A stretch of 64,000 bases of DNA from Methanofollis liminatans DSM 4140. GTDB taxonomy: Archaea; Halobacteriota; Methanomicrobia; Methanomicrobiales; Methanofollaceae. This document shows, in pieces, positions 42,489 through 50,841 of this stretch. The stretch spans positions 2,010,967 to 2,074,966 of the forward strand of contig NZ_CM001555.1 of NCBI RefSeq assembly GCF_000275865.1. Direction: 5' to 3'. Each line of letters starts with the position of its first letter. The stretch's first letter is position 1. The notes beneath the pieces are model-generated. The model did not search any database and was not told the origin of the DNA. It worked only from the letters and a program-made list of their open reading frames with translations. The position numbers were made by a program, and so were the translations under genes.

Positions 42489-45232
42489 GCGATCCCCCTC
42501 CCCTCATTCCACGCCCGCACCAGCCGCGCATAACACCCCTCGCAGAGGCGCGTCCGCCCGTCCGCCGACCGGAACACCGCCCGCCCCTCCCCGCATCCCG
42601 TGCAGCGCCCGAGGTCCGTGCTCACCCGGGAAAACTCCGTGTGCTCCAGCACGCCCGGCAGGGTCAGCACACCTGCCCGCTCTTTCAGCACCATCCCGAC
42701 ATTCGGCGTTTTTCGGCAGGCGCTGAAAACAGAACCGGCGCCATTCTCACCGGTATCCGGGTTTTCGTCCCCGTTCTGCCGGTTTGAAAAACCACTTTCA
42801 GCAGGCCGGGAACCACAGCCCCCCACCCCCGCCTCTTCGCCATCGCCGGTCGCACCCTGTGATCCCTCTTCCTGCTGAAAAGAAGTACCTATGTACGTAC
42901 CTTGATCATTATACTCCTCAGTACGTTCGGATCCGCCCCCGTCCTGACCCGTTCCCTTCTTTCGGCAGGTGCTGAAAACCTGCTGAAAACTGCTGTCATC
43001 ATCCGGGTCATCGTCCAGCCATACGCCGGGGCTCGCCGCCCACTCCCGGTAACGCACCCGGTCAAAGAGAAAGTGCAGCTCGTGCCGCTTCACCGAACAC
43101 TCGCAACCCTCCTCGGTCACCGTCGTGTTGATCACGCTCACCGCCGGGCACTTCTCCAGCAGCCCCGTATAGGTCGTCCCGCGGCTCACATACCCCTGCA
43201 GCACCCGGTAGGCCTGCTGATACGAGATCCCGAGCGCCTCCTGCAGCTGCCCGACGGTGAACACGCTGACGCCCATCGCCGCGATCGTCTCCAGGGCCGC
43301 CGCCTCGTTCCGGGTCATCTTCGACTCTTGCCCCCCGGCCGTCCCGTTCAGGGCGCCGTAGAGCCGGACCGCTGCGGCGAAATCGTCGGGGGATGCGATC
43401 ACCCGTCCCTCCTCGTCACACCCCCGCTGCAGGAAGAAGAGGCGGGCACGGCACTTGATCAGGTCGAAGAGCATGCCGGGGTTCCGGCGGTTCTGCGCCG
43501 CCGAGAAGTGGATGCGCCGGGCAAACGGGATGCGGACCGGCAGGACCTCTTCCTTGACGGCCTCCCAGATCGCCCGGGCGGTCTGCACCGCTTCGCTCTC
43601 CCCGGGGTCAGGCACGGTCGCCTCGGCCCTCTTCATGTGTTCGAGCACCGCCCGGTCCTGCTCTTTCGAGTCATCGATCCAGACGGTGAGCATGCGGTTC
43701 ATCACCTGGTCGTCGCCCGGGTCCTCGACGCGGGCGAGCCACCAGACGCACCGTTCAGGGATGGCGCAGACGCGGAGCTGCCGGTCGGCGGTGACGGTGC
43801 GGTGCTCAATAGGTTCCTTGAAGTTGGTGGTTGCTGACTTCAGGACCTCCTGGAGGTCGTCGGATAACGAGACATCGTCGAAGAGGAGGACGGTGCCGGG
43901 CCGGAGGCTGTCGTGGTAGTAGAGCGCCTTGTTGGAGACGGTGCCCTTGAGCCTGAAGATCTCGGGGAGGAGGTTGAGCATGACGTTGCATGCGTGGGTC
44001 TTGCCCTTGCCTGAGTTGCCCGAGATGGCGACGTGCAGCCCGTTCGTGTTCTCGACCGCCTGCGAGGCGATGGACAGGATCAGGCACTCGGCGACGGTGC
44101 GGTCGCCGACATGCTCCCGGTTGAAGGTGTCCAGGAGGAACCGGAGGGGATCGCCGTGCTGCAGGATCTCCATCGCCCGCTCCCGGTATGCCGGCGCCGG
44201 CGCCGGTGCTGCGGGAGGAGGGGGAGGCGGAGGTGGCGAAACCTCCTGCCGCTTCTGCCTCTTTGGTTCGTGCATCGCCCGGAGTTCGGGCCAGCGCTGC
44301 ACCCCGCCGCCGCAGCTGGCGTGGTGGCACCCGGCATAGACCGCTCCCGAGGAGAACTGGATCGCAAAGGCGCCGTCGTGGTGGGCGCCCGAGAAGGGGC
44401 AGTCCTCCAGGACATAGAGGGTGCCGCCCTGCCAGGGCCGGGTGCTCCGCACGGCCAGGGCGTGCTCACGGAGCCAGCGCCCCAGGTCGAAGGGGGAGGA
44501 GGCCTTCGCCGGGGCCGGGGCCTCGACCGGGAGGAGGGCGGCGATCTCCCTGAGGAGGTCGGGGGAGACGGTCTCCGCCGTCTCGGGCGCCGAGAGGATC
44601 CTCGCCCGCCGGTGCGGGCGTTCGGGCGTGTGGTCGCCCTTGCGCGAGGTGGTGCCGTAGAGTTTCCAGATCCGGGCGGGGTTCGAGTTGGCGGTGTCCA
44701 CGGTGACGTGCTCATCAGAGAACAAGGCGTCGAGGGTGGTGAGCACCCCTTTGACCAGCCCGCCGTCGTCGGGCGGGAGGTCGATCCGGTAGAGGAGGTG
44801 CGCCCCGTTGCCCGAGTCAGCCCGGATCGGGGCGGGGAACCCCCGATCGGAGAGCCAGAGGGCGATCTCGTCGGCTTTCCGCAGGGCGGCGTCATGCTCC
44901 GCATCGGTGGACGAGACCCCGCTCGGCCGCACCGGGTCCAGGTCGATGGGCAACCAGCGCCGGCGGAGGATGTCGGTGTCGCTCGTGGTGGGATCGTTCC
45001 TGGTCAGCCGCATCTTCACCCGGTTCGCCCGCCGGGCGAGGAGGGCGCCCTTCACCTCATTGAGGGTGACGTAGATCCCCCGGACCTCCGGGTCGGCGTC
45101 CAGGGCCGCCGCCGCCTCGGCGCACTTCGCCAGGTCGTCGAAGTAGCCCGAGTGCGTGAAGCGGTCGGCGAGGGCCCGGACCTCCACCACTCCCCCCTCG
45201 CAAAACAGGGCGGCGAGGGCCTCCCCGATCAT
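42485..45232 (-). CDS. Primase-helicase replication protein of the element
   Basis: 915 residues. The N-terminal part resembles archaeo-eukaryotic primase/prim-pol proteins of plasmids (LPIDLDPVRPSG, SGNGAHLLYRID), followed by a zinc motif (CPFSGAHHDG ... GCHHASC), a Pro-rich linker near residue 335, an AAA+ ATPase (SGNSGKGKTHACNV about residue 400, LLFDDVSL), a winged helix (VGQLQEALGISYQQAYRVL) and a low-complexity tail ending in a zinc ribbon (CTGCG ... CEGC). It should prime and unwind the element's DNA. The coding sequence is very GC-rich. It lies in an operon with small genes next to the integrase. Confidence 0.82.
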   Translation of the reverse strand: MIGEALAALFCEGGVVEVRALADRFTHSGYFDDLAKCAEAAAALDADPEVRGIYVTLNEVKGALLARRANRVKMRLTRNDPTTSDTDILRRRWLPIDLDPVRPSGVSSTDAEHDAALRKADEIALWLSDRGFPAPIRADSGNGAHLLYRIDLPPDDGGLVKGVLTTLDALFSDEHVTVDTANSNPARIWKLYGTTSRKGDHTPERPHRRARILSAPETAETVSPDLLREIAALLPVEAPAPAKASSPFDLGRWLREHALAVRSTRPWQGGTLYVLEDCPFSGAHHDGAFAIQFSSGAVYAGCHHASCGGGVQRWPELRAMHEPKRQKRQEVSPPPPPPPPAAPAPAPAYRERAMEILQHGDPLRFLLDTFNREHVGDRTVAECLILSIASQAVENTNGLHVAISGNSGKGKTHACNVMLNLLPEIFRLKGTVSNKALYYHDSLRPGTVLLFDDVSLSDDLQEVLKSATTNFKEPIEHRTVTADRQLRVCAIPERCVWWLARVEDPGDDQVMNRMLTVWIDDSKEQDRAVLEHMKRAEATVPDPGESEAVQTARAIWEAVKEEVLPVRIPFARRIHFSAAQNRRNPGMLFDLIKCRARLFFLQRGCDEEGRVIASPDDFAAAVRLYGALNGTAGGQESKMTRNEAAALETIAAMGVSVFTVGQLQEALGISYQQAYRVLQGYVSRGTTYTGLLEKCPAVSVINTTVTEEGCECSVKRHELHFLFDRVRYREWAASPGVWLDDDPDDDSSFQQVFSTCRKKGTGQDGGGSERTEEYNDQGTYIGTSFQQEEGSQGATGDGEEAGVGGCGSRPAESGFSNRQNGDENPDTGENGAGSVFSACRKTPNVGMVLKERAGVLTLPGVLEHTEFSRVSTDLGRCTGCGEGRAVFRSADGRTRLCEGCYARLVRAWNEGRGIA

Positions 45233-45573
45233 GGGTAGCCCTCCTCGATGAGGGGGAAGAGCGGCGCCGAGACCGCCTCTCCCGTGACCACCCGGCGGAA
45301 CGAGACGAGCGGCACGATGAAGTGGCCGATCCTGGTGAAGATCTTCACCGCCCGGCCCGTGACGCCCATCGCTGCGTGCCCGACGATCGCCGTCTCGGTG
45401 ACGATCACACCGTCCGGTCCCTCCTCGGCGACGGTCATCGTCACCGGGGCCGGGTGGCCGCGGAAGAGCAGGGTCCGCAGGTCGTCCTCGGCGATCCGGT
45501 AATGCTCACCCCCGACGATCAGGTGGAGGTTGTCCCCGGTGCCGAGGCGCAGGGTGCCGATCTCCTCGTTCAT
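45229..45573 (-). CDS. Small element protein, paralogue of the gene at 9572-9832
   Basis: 114 residues; four-base overlaps join it to the primase-helicase gene downstream and the 84-residue gene upstream. Beta-rich, with GRAVKIFTRIGHFIVPLVSF then RRVVTGEAV matching the left-end paralogue. No family name is known to me. Its coupling suggests a replication accessory role. Confidence 0.72.
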   Translation of the reverse strand: MNEEIGTLRLGTGDNLHLIVGGEHYRIAEDDLRTLLFRGHPAPVTMTVAEEGPDGVIVTETAIVGHAAMGVTGRAVKIFTRIGHFIVPLVSFRRVVTGEAVSAPLFPLIEEGYP

Positions 45574-45824
45574 TCCTCCCCCTCCCGGGTGACCACCGCG
45601 ACGGTGTAGCCGTTCCCGGCCACCTGTCGGACGTGGATCTCCTCGATCTGCCTGCCGAAGAGGCAGATTGCCGCCTCGATCATCTGCGGCACCAGGGAAA
45701 GCGGCACCGATACCGGCACCAGAATGTCGCTATGCTTATCTGCCATGCTCTCCGAGTCTGTGATGGCGGCCGGGCGGTTGGTGCGGTAACCATGTTCGTC
45801 CTGGCTGCCATCTATGCCCTGCAT
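45570..45824 (-). CDS. Small hypothetical element protein
   Basis: 84 residues from ATG 45824, which has a strong GGAGGAG site; an internal ATG at 45746 would give 58 residues with a weaker site. The last 55 residues (ILVPVSVPLSLVPQMIEAAI then HVRQVAGNGYTVAVV) look like a compact alpha/beta domain. Overlaps both neighbours, so it is one of a chain of coupled genes. Function unknown. Confidence 0.65.
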   Translation of the reverse strand: MQGIDGSQDEHGYRTNRPAAITDSESMADKHSDILVPVSVPLSLVPQMIEAAICLFGRQIEEIHVRQVAGNGYTVAVVTREGEE

Positions 45825-45955
45825 CTCTTCTCCTCCGCGACGATTTCCCAGATGCCGTGTTCAACCATTCGTTTCCCGATGCCCCGGTAGAACGGCGACC
45901 GTTCCTCAAAGGCGTCGATGTCTTCCGGTCTGACTTTTCGTGGTCCGTTTTTCAT
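45812..45955 (-). CDS. 47-residue hypothetical protein
   Basis: Translated by eye: MKNGPRKVRPEDIDAFEERS begins the protein, which ends EIVAEEKRCRA. The gene overlaps the start of the 84-residue gene by 13 bases and contains that gene's ribosome-binding site. Too short for most gene callers. Possibly a small DNA-associated regulator; unrecognised. Between it and the integrase end (45956-46120) no gene is seen. Confidence 0.55.
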   Translation of the reverse strand: MKNGPRKVRPEDIDAFEERSPFYRGIGKRMVEHGIWEIVAEEKRCRA

Positions 45956-46120
45956 GGAGGTCTGCCTCCGCAGTGAGGGGGCCGCAACCGGGTGATCGCT
46001 GAAACAAATGCTGCCGCCAGGGGCAGGTGGTGGGGGGTGAATGTCGGCCCGGCCGCCCTCGAAAAAGAGATGAAGATTTCGGGGTTATAAACAAAAAGTA
46101 GAGGTTTCGAATGTGTTTTT

Positions 46121-47350
46121 TCAGATTTCACCTTTCCGTTTCTTCTCGTTGATCATCTCCTCGACCATCGCCCTGAGGATCTGCGGGTGGGCGGTGAGAT
46201 CGGCCTCCATCTCCTCGATGGTGGCGATGCTCTCGCCGGTGAGGGCGCGGTGGCAGGTGGTGCAGTAGCGGGCGGTCGGGGCGTTGATGGTGTGGCACCC
46301 GGGACACTCCCGCGGCTCCAGGCTTGTGTCGGCCGCCTCGGCGGCGACGGTGACGCCGTAGTGGCCGAGGATCTCGCGGTCGATGTCCCGGCCGGTGAGA
46401 TGGGCGTAGGTCCCGAACATATCGGTGCTCAGGTTGCCCCACATCATCAGTTTGATGACCGACTCGTTGACGCCCTGGGTGATGAGGTGGGTGATGCGCG
46501 AGTGGCGGAAGAGGTGAGGCGTGACGTGTTTGGTGAGGCCGGCCCGCGCGGCAAGGTTGGTGAGGATCTTGAGGGTGGTGGCGTACTGGAACGGCGTCTT
46601 GCGGTTGGTGATGAAGACGAGGGCCCGCCCTTTTGGCTCGAAGGGGAAGTCGTTTCGCCATGCGGCGAGGTAGGGGAGGGACATGACCAGCCTGACGTGC
46701 CGGGTTTTGTGGCATTTGGTGTCCTCGACGGTGAGGACGGCGCCGTGTGCGTCGAAGGTGACCCGCTCCCAGGTGAGCCGCCCGATCTCGCCGATCCGGC
46801 ACCCGGACTCGTAGAGCACGGCGACGAGCGCACGGTCACGGGAGTTTGCGGCGGCTTTGATGAGGGCCCGGATCTCTTCCGGGGTGAGCATGTGCTCGGG
46901 GAGTTTGGTGTTCCGGTCCATGTCAGGCGCCTTGATCGCCTTGACCTTCTTGATGGGGACGGTGGAGATCTCGTTCTCGATGAGCCAGAGGTAGAAGCGC
47001 TTGAGGAGGATGATGTGGTCGTGCAGGGTGTTCTGCTTGAACGGTTTGCCCCGCTGGTTGGTGCCCCCTTTCAGGCGGTTGATGCCGGCGTAGAGGTCGA
47101 GGATGGTGTTGGTGCGGTACGGTCCGAGGAAGCGCCGCCAGTTGACGAGGAGGTAGATGAGTTTGTTGATCCGGACGGTGGTGAGCCCCCGGGAGGCCTG
47201 TTGTTCGGTGATGAAGGCCTCGAGGAGGGTGGCGTCGTCGTCGGTGAGACGGCCCTCAGCGAGGGCGCGGTCGATGGAGCGGTGCGCATAGACCTGCTTG
47301 ACCAGGTGGAAAGCACGGTCTTCCTGGGTTGGTGCGGTAGTTGAACCCAT
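46121..47350 (-). CDS. Tyrosine recombinase (integrase) with C-terminal zinc ribbon
   Basis: 409 residues. A SAM-like N-terminal domain (~50-125) precedes the catalytic domain: Arg185 in SGCRIGE, HLFR (His279, Arg282), Trp304 in MMWGN at the His/Trp position, and Tyr315 in TYAHL. The C-terminus holds CPGCHTINAPTARYCTTC, a zinc ribbon also seen in other archaeal integrases. It cuts and rejoins DNA at attachment sites. The gene starts 63 bases from the 3' end of tRNA-Ser, the classic position for tRNA-targeting elements. The gene is not split by the attachment site, unlike SSV-type integrases. Confidence 0.92.
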   Translation of the reverse strand: MGSTTAPTQEDRAFHLVKQVYAHRSIDRALAEGRLTDDDATLLEAFITEQQASRGLTTVRINKLIYLLVNWRRFLGPYRTNTILDLYAGINRLKGGTNQRGKPFKQNTLHDHIILLKRFYLWLIENEISTVPIKKVKAIKAPDMDRNTKLPEHMLTPEEIRALIKAAANSRDRALVAVLYESGCRIGEIGRLTWERVTFDAHGAVLTVEDTKCHKTRHVRLVMSLPYLAAWRNDFPFEPKGRALVFITNRKTPFQYATTLKILTNLAARAGLTKHVTPHLFRHSRITHLITQGVNESVIKLMMWGNLSTDMFGTYAHLTGRDIDREILGHYGVTVAAEAADTSLEPRECPGCHTINAPTARYCTTCHRALTGESIATIEEMEADLTAHPQILRAMVEEMINEKKRKGEI

Positions 47351-47410
47351 GAAGAGTGGTCAGAAAGGAGGTATTAAAAGATTCGGTTGAAGAATTGAAC
47401 TTGAATTCTT

Positions 47411-47423
47411 AACGCCGGGGGGG
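47411..47423 (+). other. Candidate right attachment site in the tRNA-Ser 3' end
   Basis: AACGCCGGGGGGG is the 3' end of the tRNA gene (acceptor stem plus discriminator, on the minus strand) and matches 7641-7653. Its position with the integrase at its side fits an att site that rebuilds the tRNA on integration. Confidence 0.55.
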
Positions 47424-47497
47424 AGATTTGAACTCCCGAGGTGTCAGACACCAGTAGCTTTCGAGGCTACCGCCTTCCCGGACTAGACTACCCCGGC
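47413..47497 (-). tRNA. tRNA-Ser(CGA)
   Basis: 85 nt on the minus strand. The acceptor stem GCCGGGG pairs with CCCCGGC, the anticodon stem is GTAGC/GCTAC with loop CTCGAAA (anticodon CGA, reading UCG), a long variable arm follows, and the T-arm has GTTCAAATC. The discriminator base is G, as expected for serine tRNA. CCA is not encoded. Confidence 0.93.
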
Positions 47498-47543
47498 ACT
47501 GCGTGGGTAAAAATATCTGTCGGCAGTCCAGATAACCTTTACG

Positions 47544-47747
47544 ATGGAATGCACGCTCCACTTCCCCCGCGAGGGGGTGACGCTCACCTACACCGGCGCC
47601 GCCGGCGACACCTGGGAGACGGCCCTCCTCTCCCTCGGAGTGAACCCCGACACCGTCATCGTCTTTGCAAACGGCGTACCGGTTCCGCAGGACGATGAGA
47701 TAAAAATAGATGAGGCCGAGATAATCTCGACCTGTTCGCGCGGGTAA
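47544..47747 (+). CDS. Ubiquitin-like/MoaD-ThiS-like small protein
   Basis: 67 residues with a beta-grasp pattern (CTLHFPREGVTLTYTGAAGD, VIVFANGVPVPQDDEIKIDEAEII). MoaD/ThiS/SAMP proteins carry sulfur or modify proteins through a C-terminal Gly-Gly; this one ends CSRG, a single glycine after Arg, with a cysteine three residues before. That tail could still be active or the protein may be a relative without carrier function. It lies between tRNA-Ser and the thermosome gene. Confidence 0.7.
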   Translation: MECTLHFPREGVTLTYTGAAGDTWETALLSLGVNPDTVIVFANGVPVPQDDEIKIDEAEIISTCSRG

Positions 47748-47757
47748 ATGTGGCTGT

Positions 47758-49353
47758 TCAGGCCATCGGGCCTGCACCCGGACCCTTCTTGACCGTCACA
47801 AACATATCGTCGACGCGGATGAGCATGCTCGCCATCTCGGCGGCCGACATGATCGCCTGCTTCTTCACGCGGGCGGGCTCGAAGACGCGCTCCTCCTTCA
47901 TGTCGATGATCTCGCCGGTGTAGACGTTGAGCCCGGCGTACTTCTGGCCCTGTGCATGGGCCTGCTTGAGGGCGACCACCTTGTCGATCGGGTCGAAGCC
48001 CGAGTTCTCTGCAAGGGTCTTTGGAACCTCCTCGAAGACATCGGCGAAGGCCTCAAGGGCGATCTGGATCCGGCCGCCGACGGTCGCCGCATACTCGCGG
48101 ATCTTAAGCATCATCTCGGTCTCGACCGAGCCGCCGCCGACGACAAAGGTCCGGTCTTCGAGGGCGTCCTGAACGACCCGCCGGGCGTCCTCGACGGCGC
48201 GCTCCAGTTCGTCGATCAGGTGCTGGGTCGAGCCGCGCAGCAGGATGGTGACCGCCTTCGGGTTCGTGCACTCGGCAATCTTCACGAGCTCGGCGTCCTC
48301 GACCTGCTCGACATATCCAGCCGTGCCGAGCACTTCAGGGGAGAGTTCATGGACCTTGTTCACGATCACACCGCCGACCGCCTTTGCCATGAACTTCATG
48401 TCATTCTCCTTGACGTCCTCAACGGCGAAGATGCCGTACTTCGCAAGGTAATACTGGACGGCGTCGGCGATGCCCTTCTGGCAGAACACGACATTGGCGC
48501 CGGCGTCCCTGACGGCGTCCGCGAGTTTCTTCAGGCTCTCGCGCTCCTGTTCGCCGAAGGCGGCGAGCTGCTCCGACCCCGAGATCTTGATCTTCGACTT
48601 CACCTGGGTCTTGGTGATCTCCAGGGGCTGGGCAAGGAGGGCGACCTTCGCTCCGACAACCTTCCGCGGCATGCCGTCTGAGACCCGCTTCTTGTTGATG
48701 ACGACGCCCTTTACGAGTTCGGCGTCGTTCATCGTCTCGCCGACCTCCTTGGTGACCATCACGTCGTCCTCGTCGATGACGAGTTTGCCGTCCTTCTCCT
48801 CGGCGATGCTCTTCACCGCATCGACGATGATCCCGGCGACCTTCTCCTTCACCGACTCGATCGACTTGCCGGTCATCGAGGTGGAGGCGATCTGGAGGAG
48901 GATCTCGCGGTCCTCAGGGGTGACGGTGATGGTGAGGTCTTTGAGGATCTCAAGAGCCTTCTCCATGCCCATGCGGTAGCCGTGGGCGATGACCGTCGGG
49001 TGGATCTCCTTGGCAAGCATCACGCCGGCCCGCTCCATCATCGCTCCGCCGAGGATGCAGGCGGTGGTGGTTCCGTCGCCGACCTCGTCGTCCTGGGTCT
49101 CGGCGACCTCGACCATCATCTTCGCGCCGGGGTGCTGGACCGAGAGCTCGCGAAGGATCGTCGCGCCGTCGTTGGTGATCGTGACGTCCCCACTTGAGGA
49201 AACGAGCATCTTGTCCATGCCGCGGGGGCCGAGGGTCGTCCTGACGGCCGAGGCGATTGCTTTTGCCGCAAGAATATTGGACTGCTGGGCCTCGTGGCCC
49301 CGGGTGCGCTCTACATTATCTCTTAATACTACGATTGGCTGTCCAGCAAGCAT
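47758..49353 (-). CDS. thsA: Thermosome subunit (group II chaperonin)
   Basis: 531 residues. The family hallmarks are present: ILAAKAIASAVRTTLGPRGM (N-terminal), TITNDGATILRE, DDEVGDGTTTACI with the catalytic Asp, and a Gly/Met-rich end (GPGAGPMA). It builds the two-ring ATP-driven protein-folding cage. The end PGAGPMA is short compared with GGM-rich tails. The A/T-rich sequence cttctatatatgg at 49391-49403 on the opposite strand would be its TATA region. Confidence 0.97.
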   Translation of the reverse strand: MLAGQPIVVLRDNVERTRGHEAQQSNILAAKAIASAVRTTLGPRGMDKMLVSSSGDVTITNDGATILRELSVQHPGAKMMVEVAETQDDEVGDGTTTACILGGAMMERAGVMLAKEIHPTVIAHGYRMGMEKALEILKDLTITVTPEDREILLQIASTSMTGKSIESVKEKVAGIIVDAVKSIAEEKDGKLVIDEDDVMVTKEVGETMNDAELVKGVVINKKRVSDGMPRKVVGAKVALLAQPLEITKTQVKSKIKISGSEQLAAFGEQERESLKKLADAVRDAGANVVFCQKGIADAVQYYLAKYGIFAVEDVKENDMKFMAKAVGGVIVNKVHELSPEVLGTAGYVEQVEDAELVKIAECTNPKAVTILLRGSTQHLIDELERAVEDARRVVQDALEDRTFVVGGGSVETEMMLKIREYAATVGGRIQIALEAFADVFEEVPKTLAENSGFDPIDKVVALKQAHAQGQKYAGLNVYTGEIIDMKEERVFEPARVKKQAIMSAAEMASMLIRVDDMFVTVKKGPGAGPMA

Positions 49354-49496
49354 GGTATAATCCTCCGATATCTCAATAATATGGATTTGAACTTCTATAT
49401 ATGGTATTCGGTGACGATCCGCCGTACCGCTGGCGCCCCGAGATTCAGGCGGTCAATTCGGAAGGGCTTTGTGTGCCGGCGGCTCACGGAAGATCG
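49354..49496. promoter_or_regulatory. Divergent promoter of thermosome and archaellin-like genes
   Basis: Ctatatatgg at 49395-49404 is nearly palindromic and can act as a TATA box leftwards for the thermosome (about 40 bases before its ATG). The archaellin-like gene on the right would need its own signal; ORF extension upstream of 49497 is not supported. Confidence 0.5.
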
Positions 49497-50054
49497 ATGA
49501 GGCATATCGCCGGTTTCACCGCCCTTGAGTGGACCATCCTGATCGTCATGGCCGGCCTCCTCTTCACCGTCGCCGGTCACATGACAGGCGGCGGCAAACC
49601 TTCTGGACTGGTCTATACGGCACTCGGAGAGACCGGCAGCCTGATCGAGGTAGACGATGTGGTGGGGTATCAGGCCGCCGCCGATCCCGGCGCCCTCGAC
49701 TCGGCGTCCTTCACGATCCGCCTCTTTCTCGGGGACATGGGCGGCGTGGATATGGATCGGGCGACGGTTACGTTCTCGGACAGAAGCGGCGCCACCGTTC
49801 TCCCGCAGGGCACAGCGGGCGACGCCCCGCCGTGCTGGATGATCGCCGACCGGCTGAACAGCCCCCCCTTCCTGATCGCAGACGGAGACGATCGCCTCGA
49901 ACCGGGCGAGTCATTTGTGATCAGGGTGCTCTTCCCTCACCCCGTGGGAGCGGGCGAGACCTTCACCATCGCCCTCACCCCGCCGGGCGGCCTTCAAGAG
50001 AGCATACAGAGGGCAGTCCCCCCGCGGGTGACGCCGGTGACGGTGCTCGGATGA
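49497..50054 (+). CDS. Archaellin/type IV pilin-like protein
   Basis: 185 residues from ATG 49497. The N-terminus MRHIAGFTALEWTILIVMAG then LLFTVAGHM has a short charged leader and a hydrophobic helix of the class III signal-peptide (archaellin/pilin) type. The rest (LIEVDDVVGYQAAADPGALD, FTIRLFLGDMGGVDMDRATV, FVIRVLFPHPVGAGETFTIAL) is the beta-sandwich head found in archaellins. It is a single copy away from an arl cluster, so it may be a minor filament subunit. Confidence 0.8.
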   Translation: MRHIAGFTALEWTILIVMAGLLFTVAGHMTGGGKPSGLVYTALGETGSLIEVDDVVGYQAAADPGALDSASFTIRLFLGDMGGVDMDRATVTFSDRSGATVLPQGTAGDAPPCWMIADRLNSPPFLIADGDDRLEPGESFVIRVLFPHPVGAGETFTIALTPPGGLQESIQRAVPPRVTPVTVLG

Positions 50055-50104
50055 CCCTCTTCCCCGTCATCGGCGGCGGCGCCTATCTGCCCGCTGACCG
50101 ACAG

Positions 50105-50141
50105 TCACCGTGACGGCGATGAGACGGAAAAAAAGAGAAGA
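50105..50141 (-). terminator. T-run terminator of gfcR
   Basis: On the minus strand cttctctttttttccgtc lies directly after the gfcR stop at 50142. Confidence 0.5.
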
Positions 50142-50762
50142 TCAGTCGATCCTGGATACGGTATAGAGCGGGAAGACCGGGACACCCTCGACCGCTTTTA
50201 CTCCCCGCTTGTCGAAGAGCACCCAGATGGCGATCGGTTTAGCCCCATGCGAGCGCAGATACTCGACGACTTCGTGGAGCGTCTTGCCGGTGGTAATCAC
50301 GTCGTCGACGATGATGCAGGACCGCCCTGCGACCGATGCGAAACTCCCCGAAACCGAACCGACCTTTTTCTGAGCCGGGCTGTGCTTTGCCGGGTGATAG
50401 ATGGCAAGGCGCGTCCCGGTCCCCCGGGCGATGAGGGTCGCCACCGGGACACCGGAGAGCGATATGCCGACGACCGTATCAAAGTCCGCCTCACCTGATC
50501 TGAGGGGAATCTGCCCTTCCTCGACGGCGATCTCGTAGCGGCGTATCATCATCTCGGTCGTCAGGTCGAGCATCCGGGCGTCGGCGCTCGTCGCCGTCCA
50601 GTCGATGTGCACGTCCTTGGGCGCCTCCTCCCCCCGCTGCTGGGTCAACAGCCAGGTCACCGTCTCCATCGAGAGGGAGAGTTCATCACCGATCTGTTCG
50701 GGGCTATGGCCGTCCGAGAGGAGGATCTGCGCCTTATTGATCAGTTCGTCGAGGGAAGTCAT
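50142..50762 (-). CDS. gfcR: GfcR/PurR-type phosphoribosyltransferase-like regulator
   Basis: 206 residues from ATG 50762. An N-terminal helix-turn-helix (SPEQIGDELSLSMETVTWLL) precedes a phosphoribosyltransferase domain with the PRPP loop SCIIVDDVITTGKTL. This fusion is the archaeal GfcR type, related to orotate phosphoribosyltransferase, reported as a regulator of glycolytic genes in haloarchaea; in methanogens the target is not established. It is a single gene; the larger frame upstream is not supported. Confidence 0.85.
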   Translation of the reverse strand: MTSLDELINKAQILLSDGHSPEQIGDELSLSMETVTWLLTQQRGEEAPKDVHIDWTATSADARMLDLTTEMMIRRYEIAVEEGQIPLRSGEADFDTVVGISLSGVPVATLIARGTGTRLAIYHPAKHSPAQKKVGSVSGSFASVAGRSCIIVDDVITTGKTLHEVVEYLRSHGAKPIAIWVLFDKRGVKAVEGVPVFPLYTVSRID

Positions 50763-50841
50763 ACAGAGTGGTCTGTTGGGAGATATATAAGGGTTTGCGG
50801 GGAGGCGGATTGCGCCTTGTTCCCTGATTCCCGGGCCCTTC

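Noticed and set aside
44033-45238. 401-codon plus-strand frame
   Set aside because: Antisense to the primase-helicase gene, which has clear motifs and overlapping partner genes.
46187-47344. 385-codon plus-strand frame
   Set aside because: Antisense to the integrase; the integrase carries all catalytic residues.
49401-49496. 32-residue upstream extension of the archaellin-like protein
   Set aside because: The class III signal peptide must be near the N-terminus, and ATG 49497 provides exactly that.
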